Notes under the pieces: generated by a model | What the model was told of the DNA's origin: nothing | The model's database searches: none | What the model saw: the letters and a program-made list of their open reading frames with translations, nothing else | Assembly (NCBI GenBank): GCA_003513895.1 | Contig: DOSU01000056.1 | Span: 1-13,470, forward strand | Length of the DNA stretch: 13,470 nt | From: Rikenellaceae bacterium | GTDB taxonomy: Bacteria; Bacteroidota; Bacteroidia; Bacteroidales; UBA932 | Direction of reading: 5' to 3' | Program-made: the position numbers and the translations under genes | In this document: positions 1 through 6,867 of the stretch, piece after piece | How the letters are laid out: the number at the start of each line of letters is the position of its first letter | How positions within the stretch are numbered: position 1 is the first letter of the stretch

Positions 1-54
1 AAAGAGGGTGACACAAAAAGACATACAAAAAAATAATTTTTAGTCGGTCTCTTT
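1..54 (+). terminator. Degenerate terminator-like hairpin at the left edge
   Basis: Bases 1-12 (AAAGAGGGTGAC) can pair with bases 43-54 (GTCGGTCTCTTT) through 11 pairs, two of them G-U, and one G-G mismatch. The loop is A-rich, about 30 nt, and may itself fold through AAAAA (15-19) with TTTTT (37-41). A T-rich stretch follows at 55-64 on the plus strand. The AAAGAG/CTCTTT base matches the style of the terminators after groEL and the tRNA in this window, so this is probably the end signal of a plus-strand gene lying left of the window. The long loop and imperfect stem lower confidence. Confidence 0.4.
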
Positions 55-72
55 AGTTTTCTCTTAATAATA

Positions 73-173
73 AGCGGTTATCTGTATCAGCAAAGGAAAA
101 CTTTGGCTCCCGAAGAGGGAGGGGACCCACCGTATGGTGGGGAGGATTTTCCGTGTTGATACAGATAACCGTT
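73..173 (+). repeat. About 100-nt folded inverted-repeat element, MITE/REP-like or small RNA
   Basis: Bases 75-89 are an exact reverse complement of 157-171. With G-U pairs at 74/172 and 90/156, plus 73/173, 91/155 and 92/154, the outer stem reaches 20 pairs. After a small internal loop it continues with GGAAAA (95-100) against TTTTCC (147-152). The apical region holds two perfect GC-rich hairpins: CTCCC/GGGAG (107-111/117-121) and CCCACC/GGTGGG (126-131/136-141). The element sits between two terminator-like hairpins and is flanked by TAATAA (68-73 and 175-180). It has no coding potential. Both wobble pairs are G-U only on the plus-strand RNA and would be C-A on the other strand, so a plus-strand transcript folds better. 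It may be a non-autonomous mobile palindrome or a structured RNA; I do not recognise a named family. Confidence 0.6.
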
Positions 174-180
174 CTAATAA

Positions 181-216
181 AAAGAGGCTAACCATTACTT
201 TTTGGTCAGCCTCTTT
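181..216 (-). terminator. Intrinsic terminator of groES-groEL
   Basis: AAAGAGGCT (181-189) pairs with AGCCTCTTT (208-216). After one A-C mismatch the stem extends with ACC/GGT (191-193/204-206). Read on the minus strand, the hairpin begins 23 nt past the groEL stop and is followed by a T-rich run (CTCTTTTTATTAG), which is the arrangement of a Rho-independent terminator for the chaperonin operon. The plus-strand exit is less T-rich, so its main direction is leftward. Confidence 0.8.
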
Positions 217-239
217 CTCAAATAACTATTTAATTTGGG

Positions 240-1874
240 TTACATCATTCCACCCATTCCGCCCATTCCCGGGTTGCCCATAGGTGCAGGGTTTTCTTCT
301 TTCTTCTCGGCAAGTACACACTCTGTAGTGAGGAACATACCTGCTATTGAAGCTGCATTTTCAAGTGCAATGCGTGTCACTTTAGTTGGGTCAATCACGC
401 CGGCAGCATAAAGATTTTCAAATTTATCTGTACGGGCATTATAACCAAAGTCGTCTTTGCCTTCTTTAATTCTTTGAACAACTATGCTTGCTTCAACTCC
501 TGAGTTCTCCACGATCATGCGAAGCGGCTCTTCAATTGCGCGGGCAATAATTGAAATACCGGTATTTTCATCTTCATTTGCTCCTTTAAGCTTTTTCAAA
601 GATTCAATAGCACGGATGTATGCAACACCACCACCGGGTACTATGCCCTCTTCAACAGCAGCACGAGTTGCGCTTAGAGCATCATCCACACGGTCTTTTT
701 TCTCTTTCATCTCCATTTCGGATGCTGCACCAACATAAAGTACTGCTACTCCGCCAGCCAGTTTTGCAAGACGCTCCTGAAGTTTTTCGCGATCGTAATC
801 GCTTGTTGTTGCCTCCATTTGCATGCGAATCTGCGCAACCCTCTTGTCAATTAATACTTTTTCACCGGCACCGTTAACAACGGTTGTGTTTTCTTTATCA
901 ATTGTTATCTTTTCTGCCTTACCAAGCATTTCCAGAGTGGCAGCATCAAGACGCAGACCTTTCTCTTCCGATATTACAGTACCTCCTGTAAGGATTGCTA
1001 TATCTTCGAGCATCTCTTTTCTCCTGTCGCCAAAACCCGGAGCTTTAACAGCTGCAATTTTTAGTGTTCCGCGAAGGCGGTTTACTACGAGTGTTGCAAG
1101 AGCCTCTCCATCTACATCTTCTGCGATTATAACAAGTGACCTTCCGCTTTGAGCAACCGGCTCAAGAACAGGAAGCAGGTCCTTCATTGTAGATATTTTC
1201 TTGTCTGTGATTAGAATGTATGGGTTTTCAAGAACAGCCTCCATTTTCTCAGGATTTGTCATGAAGTAAGGAGATATGTATCCGCGGTCGAACTGCATTC
1301 CCTCAACTACTTTTACCTCTGTGTCTGTTCCCTTGGCTTCTTCAACTGTGATAACGCCCTCTTTTTTAACTTTGCTCATTGCTTCAGCAATAAGTTTTCC
1401 GATTGTAATGTCGTTATTGGCTGAGATTGTTGCAACCTGCTCAATCTTAGTTATATCGTCGCCAACAGACTGACTCTGTTTTTTAAGAGATTCAACAACT
1501 GCTGCAACAGCCTTGTCTATACCTCTTTTAAGGTCCATAGGGTTTGCTCCGGCAGTAACATTCTTAAGGCCAACTGTGATAATTGACTGTGCAAGAACTG
1601 TTGCTGTTGTTGTACCGTCTCCGGCCTGATCGGCTGTTTTAGAAGCCACATCTTTTACCATTTGAGCACCGATGTTTGCAAAACGGTCTTCAAGTTCAAT
1701 TTCTTTGGCAACGGTCACACCGTCTTTTGTAATTTGAGGGGAACCGTATTTTTTGTCGATAATAACATTCCGGCCTTTAGGACCAAGTGTAACTTTAACA
1801 GCATTTGCCAAAGCGTCCACGCCCTCTTTCATTAGATTACGCGCTTCCAGATTGAATTTTATATCTTTTGACAT
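240..1874 (-). CDS. groEL: Chaperonin GroEL (Hsp60, Cpn60)
   Basis: This 544-residue protein is the large subunit of the cytosolic ATP-dependent chaperonin. Members of the family form two stacked heptameric rings that enclose unfolded proteins under a GroES lid. The sequence is full length for the family. It opens with a typical N-terminus (GPKGRNVIID, about residues 31-40), carries the ATP-site motif GDGTTTAT at 85-92 with the conserved Asp, has the GIVPGGG segment in the C-terminal equatorial domain, and ends in the flexible GGMGGMM tail usual for group I chaperonins. The ATG at 1874 has no Shine-Dalgarno, only an A/T-rich leader, which is normal in Bacteroidota. It lies 39 nt downstream of groES, so the two form one operon ending at the 181-216 hairpin. 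No truncation or frameshift is seen. Confidence 0.98.
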   Translation of the reverse strand: MSKDIKFNLEARNLMKEGVDALANAVKVTLGPKGRNVIIDKKYGSPQITKDGVTVAKEIELEDRFANIGAQMVKDVASKTADQAGDGTTTATVLAQSIITVGLKNVTAGANPMDLKRGIDKAVAAVVESLKKQSQSVGDDITKIEQVATISANNDITIGKLIAEAMSKVKKEGVITVEEAKGTDTEVKVVEGMQFDRGYISPYFMTNPEKMEAVLENPYILITDKKISTMKDLLPVLEPVAQSGRSLVIIAEDVDGEALATLVVNRLRGTLKIAAVKAPGFGDRRKEMLEDIAILTGGTVISEEKGLRLDAATLEMLGKAEKITIDKENTTVVNGAGEKVLIDKRVAQIRMQMEATTSDYDREKLQERLAKLAGGVAVLYVGAASEMEMKEKKDRVDDALSATRAAVEEGIVPGGGVAYIRAIESLKKLKGANEDENTGISIIARAIEEPLRMIVENSGVEASIVVQRIKEGKDDFGYNARTDKFENLYAAGVIDPTKVTRIALENAASIAGMFLTTECVLAEKKEENPAPMGNPGMGGMGGMM

Positions 1875-1913
1875 ATTATTTATGTTTTATATTTTTAAAG
1901 TAAATGATAGTAA

Positions 1914-2186
1914 TTATTTAACAACTGCAAGAATGTCCGACTGACGCATCATAAGGTATACTTTGTTCTCGACATTGATTTCGGTACCGGAATATTTTCC
2001 GTAAAGCACTTCGTCACCTACTTTTAATTCCATTGGTTCATCTTTCTTTCCTGTTCCAACGGCTACTACTTTACCTGCCTGTGGCTTTTCTTTTGCTGTA
2101 TCAGGAATGTAAATACCGCTTGCTGTTTTTGTTTCTGCCTCTTTAGGTTCAACTAAAACCCTGTCTGCTAATGGCTTAATGTTCAT
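1914..2186 (-). CDS. groES: Co-chaperonin GroES (Hsp10, Cpn10)
   Basis: This 90-residue protein is the heptameric lid of the GroEL chamber. The start at 2186 gives MNIKPLADRVLVEP, which matches the conserved N-terminus, and the length is normal for Cpn10. SGIYIPDTAKEKPQAGKV at about 23-40 is the mobile-loop region that contacts GroEL. VGDEVLYGKYSGTEI is the conserved roof and core segment, and the protein ends in SDILAVVK. The frame stays open upstream to 2312, but that 42-residue extension is A/T-derived and unlike any GroES, so it is rejected. groES is the first gene of the groES-groEL operon. Its 161-nt upstream region is shared with the divergent nhaD gene. No CIRCE repeat is present there, so HrcA control is not supported. 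Confidence 0.97.
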   Translation of the reverse strand: MNIKPLADRVLVEPKEAETKTASGIYIPDTAKEKPQAGKVVAVGTGKKDEPMELKVGDEVLYGKYSGTEINVENKVYLMMRQSDILAVVK

Positions 2187-2248
2187 AATTAAAAGTTTTA
2201 AAATTTTATTTATTATTATGTGTTTTATGTTTGATATTGCCATAAACA

Positions 2249-2280
2249 CAAAAGAGGTGCCAAATGTTTCAACTGACAAA
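2249..2280 (-). promoter_or_regulatory. Candidate groESL promoter, sigma-54-like or Bacteroidetes type
   Basis: On the minus strand, 2264 to 2249 reads TTTGGCACCTCTTTTG. It contains TGGCAC, a 5-nt gap and TTGT, close to the sigma-54 -24/-12 pattern TGGCAC-N5-TTGC, but with T in place of the invariant -12 C. The same stretch can be read as a Bacteroidetes promoter: TTTG at 2280-2277, 20 nt, then CTCTTTTG at 2256-2249, which keeps the TTTG half of the -7 box but not the TA. Either reading places transcription start about 50-60 nt before groES. The sequence alone does not decide between them. Confidence 0.35.
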
Positions 2281-2307
2281 TTGTCGCTTAAATAATTTAT
2301 ATATTTG
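2280..2307 (+). promoter_or_regulatory. Candidate promoter of the nhaD operon
   Basis: TATATTTG at 2300-2307 is a perfect match to the Bacteroidetes -7 consensus TAnnTTTG and is followed by GC, as in the other two good promoters of this window. The upstream partner is weaker: ATTG at 2280-2283 lies only 16 nt away, rather than the 19-20 nt seen at the tRNA and Na/Pi promoters. Transcription would start near 2314, about 35 nt before the nhaD ATG. Confidence 0.5.
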
Positions 2308-2347
2308 CGCAATCTAAATTTATCAGTTTAATTCTAATTTCTGGATT

Positions 2348-3724
2348 ATGGTTTTTACACTGATGCCTGTTATTTTTTTGCTGGGAATTATCGCTATAGC
2401 ATTTGAAGATGTTATTCGCGTTAACAAAGCGGCCGTTGCAATAGGGATGAGTATATTTCTCTGGCTGCTGGTACTCGTAGACGGGGTTGAAATTTTCAGA
2501 AGCCATGGCTCACATGCGCTTGATGTTATGATCCAGAATTTTCCTGATTTTGCTCAGATGACTGTTGCCCAGCAAATCTATTCGTTTCTGGAATACTCAA
2601 TCACAGAATCTCTGGGAGATGTTTCGGCAACTTTGTTCTTTGTGCTTGGATCTATGGCAATTATTGAACTTATAGACTCACATGGAGGATTTGACGTTAT
2701 TACTTCGTCCATTAAAACAAGAAACGAAAGAAAGGTATTGTGGATTATCTCATTTCTTACATTTTTCCTTTCGGCAGTTTTGGGAAATCTTGCTACAGTG
2801 ATTGTAATTGTTGCGATTTTAAGAAAACTGATTTCTTCGGCAGAAGACAGATTAATATTTTCCTCTATGGTAATCATAGCAGCAAATGCAGGGGGAGCAT
2901 GGTCACCTATCGGCGATGTTACTACCCTGTTATTATGGACAGGAGGGAACATAACTGCGTTGCATCAGATGACTCATATATTCCTTCCAAGCCTTGTTAT
3001 GATGCTAGTGCCACTTATATTTATAACATATTCTTTTTCTAAAAAATCCAAAATTAACGTGTCCCATGCAGTGAAACAGGATCCGTACATAGCAAAAATT
3101 GACCCCCGTTTTAAACGAATGCTGCTTTGGACCGGGATTGCTTCTCTTGCTGCTGTTCCTGTTTTCCAGAGTGTGTTTGGCCTTCCTCCTTTTATGGGAG
3201 TTTTGTTCGGACTTGCAATTCTATGGTTTATGACCGACAGAATTTGGTTCGAAAGGAGAAATCCGGCAATACAGGCCCTGAGAGTTCAGCGCGTATTTAC
3301 AAGAATAGACGTTCCAACTGTAATTTTCTTTCTTGGAATTCTAATGTCGGTTGCTGCTCTGAAAACTGCAGGTCAACTTACAGCGATGTCGCATTTCATG
3401 GATAAGACAATTCCAAATTCGAACGCGATAAGTATGATACTGGGATTGGCTTCATCGCTTCTGGACAACGTTGCTCTTGTTGCAGGTACAATGGGGATGT
3501 ATCCCGTTGCATCTACTGGTGCTTTTATTGCAGATGGCACATTCTGGACTTTTCTTGCATATTGTGCAGTAACCGGTGGAAGCATTTTGATAATTGGTTC
3601 TGCTTCCGGCGTGACAGTAATGGGGCTTGAAAAAATTTCTTTTGGATATTATTTAAAAAAATTCACTCCAATTGCCTTGCTTGGATATTTTGCAGGTGCA
3701 GGAGTTTATTTGTTATTATTTTAG
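2348..3724 (+). CDS. nhaD: Sodium/proton antiporter, NhaD family
   Basis: This 458-residue inner-membrane protein has many hydrophobic segments. It belongs to the NhaD group of the ion-transporter (ArsB/NhaD) superfamily, which exchanges cytoplasmic Na+ or Li+ for H+ in salt and alkaline pH homeostasis. Family signatures include GNLAT (146-150), ANAGGAWSPIGDVTT (179-193) with polar residues in a membrane segment, SLLDNVALVAG (370-380), and GSILIIGSASG (411-421), the second-half counterpart of the first repeat. Length is normal. The ATG at 2348 begins directly with the first membrane segment. It is the first gene of a three-gene operon: tadA starts 1 nt after the stop and the YqaA-like gene follows. 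It is divergent from groES, so two stress-related units share 161 nt of control region. Substrate is inferred from family, not shown. Confidence 0.93.
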   Translation: MVFTLMPVIFLLGIIAIAFEDVIRVNKAAVAIGMSIFLWLLVLVDGVEIFRSHGSHALDVMIQNFPDFAQMTVAQQIYSFLEYSITESLGDVSATLFFVLGSMAIIELIDSHGGFDVITSSIKTRNERKVLWIISFLTFFLSAVLGNLATVIVIVAILRKLISSAEDRLIFSSMVIIAANAGGAWSPIGDVTTLLLWTGGNITALHQMTHIFLPSLVMMLVPLIFITYSFSKKSKINVSHAVKQDPYIAKIDPRFKRMLLWTGIASLAAVPVFQSVFGLPPFMGVLFGLAILWFMTDRIWFERRNPAIQALRVQRVFTRIDVPTVIFFLGILMSVAALKTAGQLTAMSHFMDKTIPNSNAISMILGLASSLLDNVALVAGTMGMYPVASTGAFIADGTFWTFLAYCAVTGGSILIIGSASGVTVMGLEKISFGYYLKKFTPIALLGYFAGAGVYLLLF

Positions 3725-3725
3725 C

Positions 3726-4163
3726 ATGGCAACTCTTGATGAAAAATTTATGCATGAGGCTCTTAAGGAGGCTCACAAGGCACTTGAAAAAGACGAAGTA
3801 CCAGTAGGAGCAATTGTTGTTTGTGAAGGCAAAATTATTGCCAGGGCGCACAATCTTACCGAAACCCTCAACGATCCGACTGCCCACGCCGAAATGCAGG
3901 TAATTACCATGGCTACAAACTCATTTGGAGGAAAATATCTGGAGAGTTCAACTCTTTACATAACACTGGAACCATGTTCGATGTGCGCTTCTGCACTTAA
4001 CTGGGCTCAAATAGCGAAAATTGTATATGGTGCGGGAGACCCAAAGAGAGGCTTTACTCTGTACTCGCCATCTCTGCTTCATCCTAAAACAGAAGTTGTC
4101 TCCGGCATTCTTGAGGAGGAGTGCTCCGGAATTGTGAAAGAGTTTTTTAAAAGTAAAAGGTAA
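3726..4163 (+). CDS. tadA: tRNA-specific adenosine deaminase TadA
   Basis: This 145-residue zinc-dependent deaminase of the cytidine deaminase fold is expected to convert A34 to inosine in the anticodon of tRNA-Arg(ACG). The catalytic signature is complete: H54-A-E56 supplies a zinc ligand and the proton shuttle, and P83-C84-S-M-C87 supplies the two Cys ligands. DEVPVGAIVV at 23-32 and the C-terminal helix with EEECSGIVKEFFK fit bacterial TadA. The frame is open upstream to 3672, but that would overlap nhaD and add residues foreign to the family. The ATG at 3726 follows the nhaD stop by 1 nt, implying translational coupling. The LHPKTEVVSGILEEEC ending is what I expect of Bacteroidetes homologues often labelled only 'nucleoside deaminase', so a free-base substrate (for example guanine) is a less likely alternative. 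Confidence 0.9.
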   Translation: MATLDEKFMHEALKEAHKALEKDEVPVGAIVVCEGKIIARAHNLTETLNDPTAHAEMQVITMATNSFGGKYLESSTLYITLEPCSMCASALNWAQIAKIVYGAGDPKRGFTLYSPSLLHPKTEVVSGILEEECSGIVKEFFKSKR

Positions 4164-4166
4164 CGG

Positions 4167-4637
4167 ATGCTCGAATTATTACAGGACTATGGATTTATAG
4201 GTTTATTTATCGGCTCTTTTCTTGCCGCAACGGTAATTCCATTCAGTTCAGATGTTCTTCTCGTTGGAACGCTGATAGCTGGAGTTAATCCTCTGATTGC
4301 TTTTGTTTCGGCGACATCGGGCAACTGGCTGGGAGGTCTTACATCTTACTATATAGGCCATATGGGAAAGTGGGATTGGATTGAAAAGTGGTTTAGGATA
4401 AAAGAAGAGACAATATTAAAGCAGAAACACTGGATTGAAAAATATGGGAGTTTAATAGCTTTTTTCAGTTGGGTTCCATTTGTGGGAGACTTTCTGGCGG
4501 TAGGGCTTGGCTTCTATAAAGTAAATTTCACTAAATGTGCAATTTATATGCTTTTAGGGAAAGCGGTGAGGTTTGCTTTTTGGGTAATTCTTTACCATTA
4601 CTTTGGAGAAACAGTACTTAACATTAAGTTTCTTTAA
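4167..4637 (+). CDS. YqaA-family inner-membrane protein (VTT/SNARE-associated domain)
   Basis: This 156-residue protein has hydrophobic segments at roughly 8-28, 38-58, 92-116 and 125-148. It resembles the small YqaA branch of the DedA/VTT superfamily. Matching features are GFIGLFIGSFLAATVIPFSSDV near the N-terminus, GNWLGGLTSYYIGHMGKW around residues 52-69, and FFSWVPFVGDFLAVGLGFYKV in the second half, with the conserved P-x-x-G-D. DedA relatives are linked to membrane lipid translocation and proton-motive-force homeostasis; the role of YqaA itself is not settled. The ATG lies 3 nt after tadA, the last step of the nhaD-tadA-yqaA operon. Placement beside an Na+/H+ antiporter would suit a membrane-energetics role, but that is inference. 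Only a weak A/T hairpin follows, so read-through into the tRNA region is possible. Confidence 0.85.
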   Translation: MLELLQDYGFIGLFIGSFLAATVIPFSSDVLLVGTLIAGVNPLIAFVSATSGNWLGGLTSYYIGHMGKWDWIEKWFRIKEETILKQKHWIEKYGSLIAFFSWVPFVGDFLAVGLGFYKVNFTKCAIYMLLGKAVRFAFWVILYHYFGETVLNIKFL

Positions 4638-4641
4638 AAAT

Positions 4642-4672
4642 TTTGGACTTTTTAAAAAAAGAGATATATTTG
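4642..4672 (+). promoter_or_regulatory. Promoter of tRNA-Gln
   Basis: TTTG at 4642-4645 and TATATTTG at 4665-4672 are separated by 19 nt. Both boxes match the Bacteroidetes primary sigma factor consensus (-33 TTTG, -7 TAnnTTTG) exactly. Transcription would begin near 4679, about 15 nt before the mature tRNA 5' end. This is the strongest promoter in the window by sequence. Confidence 0.85.
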
Positions 4673-4693
4673 CACCCTCAAAAGAAAACCTAT

Positions 4694-4764
4694 TGACCTA
4701 TGGTGTAATGGTAGCACTACTGATTTTGGTTCAGTCAGTCTAGGTTCGAATCCTGGTAGGTCAA
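4694..4764 (+). tRNA. tRNA-Gln, anticodon UUG
   Basis: A complete 71-nt cloverleaf is visible. The acceptor stem TGACCTA (4694-4700) pairs with TAGGTCA, followed by discriminator A at 4764. The D arm is GTGT-AATGGTA-GCAC. The anticodon arm is ACTGA-TTTTGGT-TCAGT, with anticodon TTG reading CAA and, by wobble, CAG. The T arm is CTAGG-TTCGAAT-CCTGG, with one T-G pair. The 3' CCA is not encoded (ACAC follows), so it must be added enzymatically. The gene is transcribed alone, with its own promoter and terminator, between the yqaA-like gene and the GT2 gene. Confidence 0.97.
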
Positions 4765-4775
4765 CACAGTACGAG

Positions 4776-4813
4776 AAGAGGCACACTCAAAAGGTTGGCC
4801 TCTTTTTGTTTTT
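4776..4813 (+). terminator. Intrinsic terminator after tRNA-Gln
   Basis: AAGAGGC (4776-4782) pairs with GCCTCTT (4798-4804) around a 15-nt loop. The run TTTTTGTTTTT follows at 4803-4813. It lies 11 nt after the mature tRNA end. The stem core AGAGGC/GCCTCT is shared with the groEL terminator. Confidence 0.85.
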
Positions 4814-4863
4814 ACAATATGACTGGTTTGCAGAATTTACCATATCTTTATGACAGTAAAATT

Positions 4864-5862
4864 ATGATTCAAAAAGAGTATTGCATATCAGTAATAATGC
4901 CGGTTTACAAAGCATCCGGCTATATTGGGAGAGCAGTTGCCTCTCTGATTGTGCAGACTTATAATAATTTTGAATTAATTCTGGTAGATGACTGCGGCGG
5001 AGACAACAGTATTGAAATCGCTGTTGAAATTCTTAAGAATTCAAGGCTCAAATCGCATTACAAAATTGTTACAAACACACATAATCAGGGCGTTTCGCTT
5101 TCAAGGCAAAAGGGAATGCACTCCTCCAGCGGCGAGTTTGTAATTCACCTTGATTCGGACGATTACTTCGAGCCAAATCTGCTTGAAAGACTTGTAAACA
5201 CCGCAAAGTTTTCATCTTCCGACATTGTTATATGCAATTATTTTAAAGAGAGTTCTTCCGGCAATTCAATTTTGGTCAACTCTGTGATTAATCAATCGCT
5301 GATATCTATTGATGATAAAATTAAATATGTAAAGGAGATGCTAAGAGGCGAAAAAGCATCTGCTCTTTGGAATAAGCTTATCAGAAGAGATCTTTTTGAT
5401 AAGGCAGATTTTCGTTTTGACGGCAATCTCAGAGATGACCTTTCTGCCTCGCCCATTCTTATTTTACAGGCACAGAAAGTTGACTTTGTGGGAGATGCGC
5501 TAATTCACTATGTGCTTTACAATTCAAATTCAGAATCGGTAAGTGCCGGTCACCTTAAGCTTATATCAAACACAATAGTAATGCTGGAAAAGCGTTTTAA
5601 GACTCTTGGAATATCAATGGAAGAAGAGTTCCTAACATACAAAGCCATAACAAAAAGGAAAATGATATTACATCGGGGAATAAAAGGCAGAGATTTAAAG
5701 TTTGCATTAGACCTTTTTCCGGAAGTAAATTCTGCAATAAAAGCCGGAAATAATCCCGAAAAAAAATTTCAATACAGAACTCTTCTTAAACTCGCTTCCG
5801 GTGGAGATACGGTTCTATTTAGAACATACAGAGCGCTTATAACACATTTGTTAGCTCTCTAA
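4864..5862 (+). CDS. Family 2 glycosyltransferase
   Basis: This 332-residue GT-A-fold protein should transfer a sugar from a nucleotide-sugar donor to a lipid or glycan acceptor at the cytoplasmic face of the inner membrane. The order of motifs is typical: SVIMPVYKASGYI near the N-terminus, LVDDCGGD at 40-47 (nucleotide binding), NQGVSLSRQKGM at 74-85, and the metal-binding D97-S-D99 in HLDSDDYFEP. ALWNKLIRRDLF lies at 167-178, and RDDLS at 190-194 stands where the catalytic ED motif of GT2 enzymes sits. The frame opens at a TTG at 4795, but that codon lies in the tRNA terminator stem. ATG 4864 puts the first beta strand at residue 8, as in relatives; ATG 4819 is the alternative. No clear promoter is seen. 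Its last 12 nt overlap the convergent GT4 gene. Donor and acceptor are unknown. Confidence 0.88.
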   Translation: MIQKEYCISVIMPVYKASGYIGRAVASLIVQTYNNFELILVDDCGGDNSIEIAVEILKNSRLKSHYKIVTNTHNQGVSLSRQKGMHSSSGEFVIHLDSDDYFEPNLLERLVNTAKFSSSDIVICNYFKESSSGNSILVNSVINQSLISIDDKIKYVKEMLRGEKASALWNKLIRRDLFDKADFRFDGNLRDDLSASPILILQAQKVDFVGDALIHYVLYNSNSESVSAGHLKLISNTIVMLEKRFKTLGISMEEEFLTYKAITKRKMILHRGIKGRDLKFALDLFPEVNSAIKAGNNPEKKFQYRTLLKLASGGDTVLFRTYRALITHLLAL

Positions 5863-6867
5863 AAGGATGTTTTTTAGGGCTGCGTTCCGAATTTGAACAG
5901 TAAATTTCTCTTCAATCCTTTTCCTTAACAAGGCTGAATTTTCGGTTTCCATTGCATTTATGATGGCAGATGCTGTTTCATGAACATTATCGCCTGATAC
6001 CGTCTTTCCCATTCCTCCGGTAACTTCAATCATTCCTCCAGTATTTGAAATTACAGGAGTGCAATTAAAGTACATTGCTTCTGCCAGAGAAAGAGAAAAG
6101 CTCTCTTTTCTTGAGAGCTGGCAGTAAACCATAGCTTTTTCATAGTAACTCTTAAGGGCTGTGTGTGCAACTTTCGGTATTATGCTGAGGTTATCCGGGA
6201 CAAAACCAATAAGTTGGTTTAGTTTTTTGCTGTCTACACCAACAATCACAAATTGGATTTGTGGAATGGCCCTTGCAACAGCTATAAAGCGATCTACGCC
6301 TTTAATGAAGAAACTTTGAGAAGTTGACGATAAGGAAACAGAAAGTACCATCCGCTCTTTTTTTGCAACCGAATCTTTAAAATTGTATTTTGGATTATCT
6401 GAAAAAGCAATTCCATTGTAAACAATTTTCCTTTTTGATTGCGGAGCAATGGCCCGCACAACTCTCTCTATATATTCCGAAACACAAAGATTAAGGGTGG
6501 CATTTTTAATTGAGTAAAGGCTCATAAAGCCGCGAACAGGGTTTGAGAAACTGCCGTATCCCACATTTTTTACTCTGCAAACATCGTAACCGCCAATAAC
6601 AAGATATACTTTTTTACGAAACAGCTTTGAAAAAAGGACAGGAAGAAAAGAGTGATAGTCGGCAAACCATATAAATACGACATCAAACTTTAAAAGATTA
6701 AATATGAGATAAAAAAACTCTTTTGTTAATGAGAAAAGCTGTTTTGTTTTCGAAGAATTGTCAACAGCGAGAGTCGTCACTCTGAAACTCTTTTCAAGAA
6801 TTTCAATATCTCCCTTGACAAAAGAGGAGATTCTTGTGTAAACAAACAGCACCCTCTCTTTTTCCAT
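5851..6867 (-). CDS. Family 4 (group 1) glycosyltransferase
   Basis: This 338-residue GT-B-fold protein should be a retaining glycosyltransferase acting on cell-surface glycan or lipid precursors in the cytoplasm. The C-terminal half carries the diagnostic pieces: FFIKGVDRFI at about 186-195 with the donor-phosphate Lys189, QFVIVGVD at 205-212, and the EX7E motif from E255 to E263 (ESFSLSLAE), followed by NTGGMIEV. The N-terminal acceptor domain is divergent but contains YLVIGGYDV (88-96). The ATG at 6867 directly follows the TAA of the phosphodiester glycosidase gene with no gap, so it is the third gene of the Na/Pi operon and is probably translationally coupled. It converges on the GT2 gene with a 12-bp overlap. 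It is not inside a recognisable polysaccharide cluster, so its product is unknown. Confidence 0.88.
   Translation of the reverse strand: MEKERVLFVYTRISSFVKGDIEILEKSFRVTTLAVDNSSKTKQLFSLTKEFFYLIFNLLKFDVVFIWFADYHSFLPVLFSKLFRKKVYLVIGGYDVCRVKNVGYGSFSNPVRGFMSLYSIKNATLNLCVSEYIERVVRAIAPQSKRKIVYNGIAFSDNPKYNFKDSVAKKERMVLSVSLSSTSQSFFIKGVDRFIAVARAIPQIQFVIVGVDSKKLNQLIGFVPDNLSIIPKVAHTALKSYYEKAMVYCQLSRKESFSLSLAEAMYFNCTPVISNTGGMIEVTGGMGKTVSGDNVHETASAIINAMETENSALLRKRIEEKFTVQIRNAALKNILLES

Noticed and set aside
484..1473. Plus-strand open frames opposite groEL
   Set aside because: They are antisense shadows of a highly conserved gene, low in complexity and without recognisable motifs.
2187..2312. N-terminal extension of GroES to an upstream in-frame start
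   Set aside because: The added 42 residues are unlike GroES, and the conserved family N-terminus begins exactly at the ATG at 2186.
3672..3725. Upstream ATG for tadA
   Set aside because: It lies inside nhaD in another frame and adds residues not found in TadA. The ATG at 3726 directly follows the nhaD stop.
4633..4656. Hairpin TTTAAAAA/TTTTTAAA after the YqaA-like gene as a terminator
   Set aside because: It is an 8-pair stem of only A-T pairs that overlaps the tRNA promoter -33 box, too weak to call.
4694..4813. tRNA-Gln as an attachment site of an integrated element
   Set aside because: No integrase gene, no repeated tRNA 3' end downstream and no foreign-looking block follow it.
4795..4863. 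TTG start for the GT2 gene, 23 codons upstream
   Set aside because: The TTG lies inside the tRNA terminator stem. Starts at 4864 (or 4819) fit the family better.
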